Source of the DNA: Anaerolineae bacterium
GTDB taxonomy: Bacteria; Chloroflexota; Anaerolineae; Aggregatilineales; Phototrophicaceae
Direction: 5' to 3'
NCBI GenBank assembly: GCA_020848855.1
Contig: JADLHH010000026.1
Coordinates: forward strand, 1-5,988
DNA length: 5,988 nt
Shown here: piece by piece, positions 1-5,314 of the stretch
Position numbering within the stretch: position 1 is the first letter of the stretch
How the letters are laid out: each line of letters starts with the position of its first letter
Made by a program: the position numbers and the translations under genes
The notes under the pieces: generated by a model
Database searches by the model: none
Seen by the model: only the letters and a program-made list of their open reading frames with translations
Told to the model about the DNA's origin: nothing

Positions 1-769
1 CCAGCAGATACTTGTGAAAGGTCACGCCGTACATCGACGCGAAATTCAGAAGCGGCAGGAGCTTCTGATGCAGCGCCGCCGCCCCGGTTTTGTCCCCGGT
101 CTGGTAGCGGTCATATATCTTCACCTGAATGTCGATGAAGCCGCCGGCTGGCATGTTGCCGGCTGCGCCGCGCTCCAGTTCGTCGATCAGGAACTGCCCG
201 TTTGCGCCGCCGAAGACTCCCCGGCAGGTCGCCCCGGCACGCTGGCGCACTTTCACGATGCGCTGCAGGATCGGCGGCGCTTCTTCCTTGACGTAGGCGA
301 TATTTTCGTGCATGGCGAGCAGCTCCGCCACATCCGCCGGAGACAGCGCCGCGCCGGATAGAGCAGGCGCGTTCTGGATCATCAACGGGCGATCAAAGCC
401 CGCCAGATCACGATAGTACGCTTCCAGCTCGGCTTTGCCGGCTTTGCGCAGATACGGCGGCATCGCCATTAAGCCGTCGGCATCGTGGCGCGCCGCATGT
501 TCCGCGAACGTGACGGCGACTTGACGACTTTGCCCCTGAACGCCGACCAGAACCGGCACGCGCCTGGCGACGGCTTTCAGCGCGAACTCGACCAATTCGA
601 AGCGTTCACGATCAGAGAGGGTGAAAAATTCGCTCGCCATCGCCGGGACGACCAGCCCGTGCGCGCCCGCCTGAAGGGCGAACTCGATCTGGCGGGCGCA
701 GCTATCCCAGTCAATCGCGCCGGTCAGATCGAAGGGGGTATGAAGAATTTGGTAGATGCCTGCAAACAA
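1..769 (-). CDS. DapA/N-acetylneuraminate lyase family aldolase or lyase (C-terminus cut by window edge)
   Basis: Reading the minus strand from 769 gives 256 uninterrupted residues in the DHDPS/NAL TIM-barrel family, usually about 290-300 residues, so roughly 40 are missing at the left edge. The family Schiff-base lysine is present as K161 in YVKEEAPP (159-166), and GVFGGANG (184-191) matches the family's later barrel-loop region. Other active-site positions deviate: the GTTGE loop reads AMASE (43-47) and the YNVPSRTG segment reads QNAPALSG (132-139), which removes the DapA tyrosine and the carboxylate-binding arginine. It is therefore unlikely to be the lysine-biosynthesis enzyme; an aldolase, dehydratase or hydratase-aldolase for a 2-oxo acid, perhaps from a sugar acid, is more likely. 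The start is taken as TTG at 769-767 because GAGGGA lies 6 bases upstream, no ATG is better placed and the protein then begins with the family's typical N-terminus (IYQILHTPFD). It follows the P450 gene by 17 bases and is probably co-transcribed with it. Family call is firm; substrate unknown. Confidence 0.9.
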   Translation of the reverse strand, partial: MFAGIYQILHTPFDLTGAIDWDSCARQIEFALQAGAHGLVVPAMASEFFTLSDRERFELVEFALKAVARRVPVLVGVQGQSRQVAVTFAEHAARHDADGLMAMPPYLRKAGKAELEAYYRDLAGFDRPLMIQNAPALSGAALSPADVAELLAMHENIAYVKEEAPPILQRIVKVRQRAGATCRGVFGGANGQFLIDELERGAAGNMPAGGFIDIQVKIYDRYQTGDKTGAAALHQKLLPLLNFASMYGVTFHKYLL

Positions 770-775
770 GTTGAG

Positions 776-781
776 TCCCTC
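776..781 (-). promoter_or_regulatory. Shine-Dalgarno for the aldolase gene, supports a TTG start
   Basis: On the minus strand GAGGGA lies 6 bases upstream of TTG (769-767), inside the 17-base gap after the P450 stop codon (789-787). This is the only well-spaced ribosome binding site near the conserved N-terminus and is the reason for choosing the rare TTG start. Confidence 0.65.
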
Positions 782-786
782 GGCAG

Positions 787-2010
787 CTAAAAGATGACCG
801 GAAGCGATTTCAGACCGCGAAATGCGATATTCGGATGCCATTCGACGTTCGGCGACGCCAGATCGAGCAGCGGCAGTCGCCGGAGCAGCGCGTTAAAGGC
901 GATTTGCCCCTCAAGGCGGGCGAGCGGCGCGCCGAGACAGAAGTGAAACCCGTAGCCAAAGCCCAGATGCCGGTTCTCCCTGCGGGCGATGTCCAGCCGG
1001 TCAGGATCGGGGAACTGGCGGGCATCCCGGTTTGCCGCGCCGAGCATCTTCAGCACCAGCTCGCCCGGTTGGATGCGCTTGCCGCCCATGTCGATATCGG
1101 CGAGCGCGACGCCCCAGCTACGCTGAACCGGGCTGTCATAGCGCAGCAGTTCTTCGACCGCCGGGACGATCAGGTCGGGGTTCTGGCGCAGCCGTTCGAG
1201 TTGATCGCGGTTGCGCAGCAGGGCAAGCATTCCGTTGCCGATCAGGTTGGTGGTCGTTTCGTGACCGGCGATGAACAGACCGGAGCAGACGCCGACGATT
1301 TCGTCCTCGGACAGCCGGTTTACCTGTTCGTGGGCGTTAATCAGCCCGCTGATCAGGTCGTCGCGCGGGTTCGCCCGGTGGTCGGCGATGATGCCGCGCA
1401 CGTAGCTCGACAAGCCCCTGACTGCGTCGGCGGCGCGGGCGGTCGTCTCTGGTTGGGCGCGCGCCGTCCCCATAAAGGCGACGAGATCGTCTGTCCAGCG
1501 CTTGAAGCGATGGTGATCGTCGGCGGGGACGCCGAGCATCTCGGCGATGATGCTGGCGGGCAGGGGATAGGCGAAGTCGGCGATCAAGTCCATCTCGCCT
1601 CGCGCTTCGACCGTGTCGATCAGCCGGTCGACCTGCGCTTCGATGCGCGGACGCATATTGTCGATCAGCCGGGGGACAAACGCTTTGTTGATCAGCGCGC
1701 GCAGGCGGGTGTGATCCGGCGGGTCGGCATGACCCAGCCACGACGATACGTGCCGCTCCACCGCGTCGATGTCCGGGGTGACGTGCGCCGGAAGCCCGCT
1801 GAGGAAGGGCTTCATTTTTTCATGGTAGGAAATGCGCCTGTCCTGCATGGCGGGGACGACATGTTCGTAGCGCGTCAGCACCCAGGTTTGCCAGTGTTCA
1901 TTCCAATGAATGGGGTCTTCCTGCTGAAGATGGTGATAGAACGGATACGGGTCCGCCACCATTTCAGCGCTGAACAGGGTGTCCGGGTGGAAAGCGTGCG
2001 CGCTCGACAT
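787..2010 (-). CDS. Cytochrome P450 monooxygenase (soluble bacterial class I type)
   Basis: This 407-residue protein has the usual length of a soluble bacterial P450 and no membrane anchor. All family motifs are present in order: the C-helix region HADPPDHTRLR (94-104), the I-helix oxygen-activation motif AGHETT (248-253) with the acid-alcohol pair E251/T252, the K-helix ExxR (E287-R290), the FPDPDRLD segment (333-340) that supplies the rest of the ERR triad, and the heme loop FGYGFHFCLG (351-360) with C358 as thiolate ligand. It should bind heme and perform hydroxylation or oxidative dealkylation, using electrons from a ferredoxin/reductase pair; no such genes are visible here. The ATG at 2010 has GGAG 6 bases upstream. 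It is the first gene of a probable two-gene operon with the DapA-family gene and diverges from the sugar transporter genes, which suggests a catabolic rather than biosynthetic role. It resembles CYP107/CYP109-like bacterial P450s in general pattern, but I cannot assign a CYP family or a substrate. Confidence 0.96.
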   Translation of the reverse strand: MSSAHAFHPDTLFSAEMVADPYPFYHHLQQEDPIHWNEHWQTWVLTRYEHVVPAMQDRRISYHEKMKPFLSGLPAHVTPDIDAVERHVSSWLGHADPPDHTRLRALINKAFVPRLIDNMRPRIEAQVDRLIDTVEARGEMDLIADFAYPLPASIIAEMLGVPADDHHRFKRWTDDLVAFMGTARAQPETTARAADAVRGLSSYVRGIIADHRANPRDDLISGLINAHEQVNRLSEDEIVGVCSGLFIAGHETTTNLIGNGMLALLRNRDQLERLRQNPDLIVPAVEELLRYDSPVQRSWGVALADIDMGGKRIQPGELVLKMLGAANRDARQFPDPDRLDIARRENRHLGFGYGFHFCLGAPLARLEGQIAFNALLRRLPLLDLASPNVEWHPNIAFRGLKSLPVIF

Positions 2011-2016
2011 TCAATA

Positions 2017-2020
2017 CTCC
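2017..2020 (-). promoter_or_regulatory. Shine-Dalgarno of the P450 gene
   Basis: GGAG on the minus strand, separated by TATTGA (6 bases) from the ATG at 2010-2008. It supports this start codon. Confidence 0.7.
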
Positions 2021-2041
2021 GGCATCTGCCTGAAGATTATT

Positions 2042-2070
2042 TTGCATGATACATGAGCTTGTTGTACAAT
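2042..2070 (+). promoter_or_regulatory. Sigma70-like promoter for the sugar transporter operon
   Basis: On the plus strand TTGCAT (2042-2047, 3 of 6) and TACAAT (2065-2070, 5 of 6) are separated by exactly 17 bases. Transcription would start near 2077, giving a leader of about 70 bases before the binding-protein ATG. The weak -35 box suggests dependence on an activator or tuning by a repressor. The -10 box lies within the palindrome TTGTACAA (2062-2069) plus one base. Confidence 0.55.
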
Positions 2071-2074
2071 TCAA
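2046..2074 (-). promoter_or_regulatory. Sigma70-like promoter for the P450/aldolase operon
   Basis: On the minus strand a -35 box TTGAAT (2074-2069) and a -10 box TATCAT (2051-2046) are separated by exactly 17 bases, with 4 of 6 and 5 of 6 matches to the sigma70 consensus. Transcription would start near 2039, leaving a leader of about 29 bases before the P450 ATG. The boxes overlap those of the opposite-facing promoter. Confidence 0.6.
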
Positions 2075-2081
2075 GTCACTC

Positions 2082-2096
2082 TCTCACCATATGAGA
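2082..2096. repeat. Short inverted repeat TCTCA-N5-TGAGA in the transporter leader
   Basis: TCTCA (2082-2086) and TGAGA (2092-2096) are exact inverted copies separated by CCATA. The repeat lies just downstream of the predicted plus-strand transcription start, where an operator or a small leader hairpin could act. The right half is shared with the CRP-like palindrome. The arms are only 5 bases, so chance is possible. Confidence 0.3.
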
Positions 2097-2107
2097 TGAA
2101 TATCACA
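2092..2107. promoter_or_regulatory. Possible CRP/FNR-family operator (TGAGA-N6-TCACA)
   Basis: The 16-bp element TGAGATGAATATCACA matches the CRP pattern TGTGA-N6-TCACA at 9 of 10 half-site bases and keeps the usual T and A at the ends of the spacer. Its centre (2099.5) is about 60 bases upstream of the predicted P450 transcription start, close to the class I CRP activation position. It is also about 23 bases downstream of the predicted transporter start, where binding would tend to repress. The organism's regulator specificity is unknown, so the assignment is tentative. Confidence 0.35.
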
Positions 2108-2134
2108 AAGTTAAGCGAGTTTTGAGAAAAGCAG

Positions 2135-2139
2135 AGGAG
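2135..2139 (+). promoter_or_regulatory. Strong Shine-Dalgarno of the binding-protein gene
   Basis: AGGAG within AGAGGAGA, 7 bases before the ATG at 2147. This is the strongest ribosome binding site in the window, as expected for a binding protein made in excess over its permeases. Confidence 0.8.
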
Positions 2140-2146
2140 AATCATT

Positions 2147-3403
2147 ATGCGGAAAATCGTGCAAGCTGGAGGATTGTTCCTGCTGGTCATGCTGCTGGTA
2201 GGCGCTGTCGCCATTTCCGCCCAGGACAGCGTCACGATGCGACTGGCAACGTGGCAGTGGGAAGACCCAAGCTATAAGGATTTCTGGACGGGCACGGTCG
2301 ATGCCTTCGAGGAAGCGAATCCGGGCGTCACCATTGAACCGTTCAACTTCCCCATCGACCAGCTTTGGGATCGCCTGAACATCGAAATCGCCGCCGGGAC
2401 ACCGCCTGACCTGCTGGAAGTCACCGGCTTCAACGTTTTCCAGTACATGAATCAGGGCGTGCTCGCGCCGCTGAACCAGTGCTTCGAAGGCACGGACATC
2501 ATCGATAAGGTGATCGGCGAAGACAGCTACGCCGTGGACGACGATGGCAATATTTACGCGCTCAACCTTTCGGCGCGGACGCTTCAGTTGTACGTGAACC
2601 GCCAACTGTTCGACGAAGCCGGTATCGCCGTGCCGACGAACAACGCGGAACTGATGGCGGCGGCGCAGGCGCTGACCGACCCCGCGAAGGAGCAGTACGG
2701 TCTCGTGCTGGTGAACCTGCCACATTCGCGGATGTACGAGGCGGTTCTGGACTTCGTCACGGGCTACGGCGGTCATTTCAGCACCGACGGGCAGGCGAAC
2801 TTCACCGCCCCGGCAGTGATTCAGGGCGTCCAGTTCTTCAAGGACATGTTCGATGCCGGCGTCATGCCGCAGGGTGTCGCCGATGGCGGCGCGCAGTATT
2901 CGTACTTCAACTCCGGCAAGGTCGCCATGTCGATTGACGGCGCGTGGTACTGGAGCGTTCTGGAGCAGAACGCGCCTGATCTGATCGAGCATGTCGAGAT
3001 TTATCCGATGCCGACCGACACGCAGATTCCGACGGGCGGCGTCAACAACCTGATCGGTATCGCGGCAGGGTCGCCGAACTATGACACCGCCTGCGAATAC
3101 CTCAAGTTCATCGCCACGCCCGAATGGGGGCAGGTCTGGACGAGCCGCAGCCGCACCGCCTTCACGTACGAAGGCTCGGTGACCGACGAGTTCCTGGCGG
3201 AGAATCCCTGGTTCAGCGTGTTCGCGCAGGAACTGCCGAAAGCCGTCCCGGTGGCGATCCCCGGTCTGGAGATTTACCACAACGACATGGTGCGCCTGAT
3301 CAACAACCGCCTTGTGGAAGTCCTGTACGACAACAAGCCGGTTGAACAGGCGATGGAAGAACTTCAGGCGGACGTGGACGAATTCATCGAAGATCAGCAG
3401 TAA
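2147..3403 (+). CDS. ABC transporter extracellular sugar-binding protein (family 1, CUT1)
   Basis: This 418-residue secreted protein captures a carbohydrate outside the membrane and delivers it to the two permeases encoded downstream. An N-terminal signal peptide is clear: MRK, a hydrophobic stretch at about 8-22, and probable cleavage after ISA (A25). Family 1 solute-binding features follow: AAGTPPDLLEV (82-92) in the first lobe, YVNRQLFDEAGIAVP (149-163), and FNSGKVAMSIDGAWYW (254-269), the segment in which family members carry aromatic sugar-stacking residues. Many Trp and Tyr residues (for example W36, W38, W267, W269) suit a sugar ligand. Only two cysteines occur, at about 112 and 316, and neither lies at the signal peptide, so it is not a standard lipoprotein. 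It is the first gene of the rightward operon and is followed by a hairpin that may stabilise its message. Sugar-acid, oligosaccharide or glycoside ligands are possible; I cannot choose between them. Confidence 0.95.
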   Translation: MRKIVQAGGLFLLVMLLVGAVAISAQDSVTMRLATWQWEDPSYKDFWTGTVDAFEEANPGVTIEPFNFPIDQLWDRLNIEIAAGTPPDLLEVTGFNVFQYMNQGVLAPLNQCFEGTDIIDKVIGEDSYAVDDDGNIYALNLSARTLQLYVNRQLFDEAGIAVPTNNAELMAAAQALTDPAKEQYGLVLVNLPHSRMYEAVLDFVTGYGGHFSTDGQANFTAPAVIQGVQFFKDMFDAGVMPQGVADGGAQYSYFNSGKVAMSIDGAWYWSVLEQNAPDLIEHVEIYPMPTDTQIPTGGVNNLIGIAAGSPNYDTACEYLKFIATPEWGQVWTSRSRTAFTYEGSVTDEFLAENPWFSVFAQELPKAVPVAIPGLEIYHNDMVRLINNRLVEVLYDNKPVEQAMEELQADVDEFIEDQQ

Positions 3404-3423
3404 CGATTGACCATTCGTATGCG

Positions 3424-3455
3424 GCGGAGCAGACCGACATCTCGGTTTGCTCCGC
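3424..3455 (+). other. Strong intercistronic RNA hairpin between binding protein and permease genes
   Basis: The arms GCGGAGCAGACCGA (3424-3437) and TCGGTTTGCTCCGC (3442-3455) form a 14-bp stem with one G-U pair and a CATC tetraloop. It lies 20 bases after the binding-protein stop and 23 bases before the permease start at 3479. No T-run follows, so it is not a standard intrinsic terminator. It is placed like the malE-malF intergenic structures, which protect the upstream message from 3' exonucleases and raise binding protein above permease. Confidence 0.75.
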
Positions 3456-3464
3456 TCGCAGTTC

Positions 3465-3469
3465 GAGGA
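3465..3469 (+). promoter_or_regulatory. Shine-Dalgarno for permease 1, supports the GTG start at 3479
   Basis: GAGGA lies 9 bases before GTG (3479-3481). The in-frame TTG at 3407 and ATG at 3419 have no comparable site, and starting there would translate the hairpin as a basic, low-complexity extension. Confidence 0.65.
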
Positions 3470-3478
3470 ATTGACACC

Positions 3479-4408
3479 GTGGCAGAAACCCGTTCGCTGA
3501 CGGCACAGGTTCCGGGGAGACAACTGCTCCGGTTGAGCAGCGTTGTTCCTTACGCGCTGCTTGCGCCGGCGGTGCTGGTGCTGGTCGTGTTTGTCCTCTA
3601 TCCGGTGGCGTACAGCGTCTATCTCAGCCTGACCGACGCCAACCTGCTGCGCCTGGCGCAGGTCGAATACATTGGGATGGAAAACTACGAGCGCCTATTC
3701 AGCCGGGATGTCTTCTGGGAGGCGCTGACCAACACGCTTGTCTATACAGTCGGCTCGGTCGTCGTGAGCTACTTCGTCGGGCTGGTGACGGCGCTCATCC
3801 TGAACGAGGACTTTCGCTTTCGCGGGCTGGCGCGAACGCTGATTTCTATCCCCTGGGCGACTCCCTGGCTGGTCGTCACGCTGATCTGGTACGTGATGTT
3901 CAACCCGCAGATCGGTCCGATCAATCAGGTGTTGAAAGCAATCGGCGTGATCGATACCGGCGTCCCCTGGCTATACCAGAAGCAGACCGCCATGATCGCC
4001 ATTATCGGCGTGACGGCGTGGCGGCTGTTCCCGCAGGCGACGCTGATCATCCTCGCCGGGCTGCAAAGCATCCCGCCTGACCTCTACGAAGCCGCGAAAG
4101 TCGATGGCGCGGACGGCTGGCAGCGGTTCCGGTACATCACGCTGCCGTCGATTCACACGACCAATCTGGTGATCGTCGTCCTGCTGACGATCACAGCATT
4201 CAAGCTGTTCACAATCGCCTGGACACTGACGCAGGGGGGACCCGGCACGGCGACGACGGTGCTTTCGGTCTATACCTATCAGGAAGCGTTCATGTCGAAC
4301 CGGCTGGGGCGAGCGTCGGCGCTGTCAACGCTCTCGGTGCTGGTGAGCGGCGTCCTGGTGATCGTCTATTTCGTCGCCATTTGCAGAGAGAAACCGGAGA
4401 AGGCATGA
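3479..4408 (+). CDS. ABC sugar transporter permease, MalF/UgpA-like
   Basis: This 309-residue inner-membrane protein is one of the two channel subunits of a CUT1 importer. About six membrane segments can be seen, roughly at 22-48, 84-108, 118-140, 170-195, 228-250 and 279-300. The EAA loop that docks the ATPase is complete: EAAKVDGADGWQRFRYITLP at 204-223, matching EAA-X3-G-X9-I-X-LP. The TQGGPG motif (251-256) followed by TTVLSVYTYQEAF is typical of the MalF/UgpA/LacF-type partner. GTG at 3479 is preferred for its ribosome binding site and because the family's N-terminal basic stretch and first helix begin soon after it. An in-frame TTG at 3407 would add 24 residues. The stop codon overlaps the next start in ATGA, which indicates translational coupling with the second permease. 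Confidence 0.93.
   Translation: MAETRSLTAQVPGRQLLRLSSVVPYALLAPAVLVLVVFVLYPVAYSVYLSLTDANLLRLAQVEYIGMENYERLFSRDVFWEALTNTLVYTVGSVVVSYFVGLVTALILNEDFRFRGLARTLISIPWATPWLVVTLIWYVMFNPQIGPINQVLKAIGVIDTGVPWLYQKQTAMIAIIGVTAWRLFPQATLIILAGLQSIPPDLYEAAKVDGADGWQRFRYITLPSIHTTNLVIVVLLTITAFKLFTIAWTLTQGGPGTATTVLSVYTYQEAFMSNRLGRASALSTLSVLVSGVLVIVYFVAICREKPEKA
4396..4399 (+). promoter_or_regulatory. Shine-Dalgarno for permease 2 inside the end of permease 1
   Basis: GGAG in GGAGAAGGC lies 5 bases before the ATG at 4405. It favours this start over an in-frame TTG at 4381. Confidence 0.65.
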
Positions 4409-5286
4409 GTCTGGCAGCAGAAACGTCGGTACGCGGCGAAGCGCACCCGACCATCGGAACGCGCCGCTACGTGACCAAGCTCGGTTTCGCGGTGCTGGTG
4501 ATCACGACCTGCATCGCCGTCGCCTACCCGTTCTACTGGATGGTGATGGGGTCGTTCATCCCCGAAGGCTACGCCATCGCCAACGCGCCGGTGTTCCTGC
4601 CGGAGCAGCTCACGCTCGACACGTACAGCAAGCTGTTCACCGAACGCCCGATCTGGCTGTGGATCGGCAACACCCTGCTGGTGACGGTGGGTTCGACGCT
4701 GGTGTCGATTCCGCTGTCGATCCTGGCAGCCTACAGCCTGAACCGCTACCGTTTCTGGGGGCGGAAATTCTTCATCCTGTTCATTCTGATGATGCAGCTT
4801 CTCCCGGCGACGGCGATCATCGTGCCGTTTTTCATCAGCTTCCGCAACTATGGGCTGCTCAATACGCTGCCGGGCGTCGGCATCGCGTACATCACCTTCA
4901 CGCTGCCGCTCGGCATCTGGATTTTGTGGGGCTACTTCCAGTCGATCCCGCTCGATTTTGAAGAAGCCGCGCTGGTGGACGGCTGCACGCCGATGGGCGC
5001 GTTCCTGCGGGTGACGCTGCCGCTGGCGATGCCGGGCGTCGCGGCGACGGCGATGTTCATCTTCCTGGACGGCTGGAACCAGTATCTGCTGGCGTATGTG
5101 CTCACCAGCACGAGCGACAAGTGGGTGATCTCGCTGGGGTTGTTCTCGTTTATCGGCGAGTATTTTGTCGAAATTGAACAGATGATGGCTGCCGCCGTCG
5201 TCGCCTCGCTGCCGGCGCTGGTGGTCTTTGCCATTTTGCAGCGCTTTTTACGCGGCGGTTTGTCGCTCGGTGGCATGAAGGGCTAG
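4405..5286 (+). CDS. ABC sugar transporter permease, MalG/UgpE-like
   Basis: This 293-residue inner-membrane protein is the second channel subunit of the CUT1 importer. Six hydrophobic segments lie roughly at 26-50, 86-110, 121-145, 155-178, 208-232 and 260-280. The ATPase-docking EAA motif is complete at 187-206 (EAALVDGCTPMGAFLRVTLP). The C-terminus FLRGGLSLGGMKG resembles the conserved end of MalG-type subunits, which in MalG contacts the ATPase dimer. Its ATG shares ATGA with the stop of permease 1, a four-base overlap that suggests coupled translation and equal stoichiometry. No ATPase gene follows, so the complex probably uses a shared MsmK/MalK-type ATPase encoded elsewhere, or one outside the window. 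Confidence 0.94.
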   Translation: MSLAAETSVRGEAHPTIGTRRYVTKLGFAVLVITTCIAVAYPFYWMVMGSFIPEGYAIANAPVFLPEQLTLDTYSKLFTERPIWLWIGNTLLVTVGSTLVSIPLSILAAYSLNRYRFWGRKFFILFILMMQLLPATAIIVPFFISFRNYGLLNTLPGVGIAYITFTLPLGIWILWGYFQSIPLDFEEAALVDGCTPMGAFLRVTLPLAMPGVAATAMFIFLDGWNQYLLAYVLTSTSDKWVISLGLFSFIGEYFVEIEQMMAAAVVASLPALVVFAILQRFLRGGLSLGGMKG

Positions 5287-5299
5287 TCTGCAAGGCAGA
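5287..5299 (+). other. Small hairpin between permease 2 and the enolase-superfamily gene
   Basis: TCTGC (5287-5291) and GCAGA (5295-5299) can pair around an AAG loop directly after the permease stop. The stem is only 5 bp and has no T-run, so it is not a terminator. It may have no role. Confidence 0.25.
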
Positions 5300-5303
5300 T
5301 CTG

Positions 5304-5308
5304 AAAGG
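5304..5308 (+). promoter_or_regulatory. Shine-Dalgarno of the enolase-superfamily gene
   Basis: AAAGG lies 6 bases before the ATG at 5315, in the 28-base gap after permease 2. It fixes the start of a gene that runs off the right edge. Confidence 0.65.
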
Positions 5309-5314
5309 CTTAGC

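Noticed and set aside
14..361. Plus-strand open frame of 115 codons
   Set aside because: It is antisense to the DapA-family gene, has no recognisable domain, and its arginine/histidine-rich composition is typical of a GC-rich shadow frame.
485..790. Plus-strand open frame of 101 codons
   Set aside because: Also antisense to the DapA-family gene, whose minus-strand reading gives clear family motifs through the same bases.
835..2049. Plus-strand open frame of 404 codons opposite the P450
   Set aside because: It is long, but the opposite strand holds every P450 motif. This frame shows no domain and has the composition of a mirrored codon pattern.
2108..2125. LacI-family operator with central CG in the leader
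   Set aside because: The flanking bases do not form a palindrome around the CG; only one pair matches.
3424..3455. Rho-independent terminator after the binding-protein gene
   Set aside because: The stem is strong, but TCGCAGTTCG follows instead of a T-run, and the permeases downstream have no promoter that I can see.
3407..3478. N-terminal extension of permease 1 from TTG 3407 or ATG 3419
   Set aside because: There is no ribosome binding site before either codon, and the stretch encodes a strong hairpin and a basic sequence unlike the family. GTG at 3479 has GAGGA upstream.
2111..3523. Minus-strand open frame of 470 codons opposite the binding protein
   Set aside because: It would cover the transporter promoter-proximal leader, the hairpin and the permease start, and it resembles no family I know. 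It arises because codons on the real strand rarely yield antisense stops.
4381..4404. Extension of permease 2 from TTG 4381
   Set aside because: The ATG at 4405 has a Shine-Dalgarno and forms the usual ATGA coupling with permease 1.
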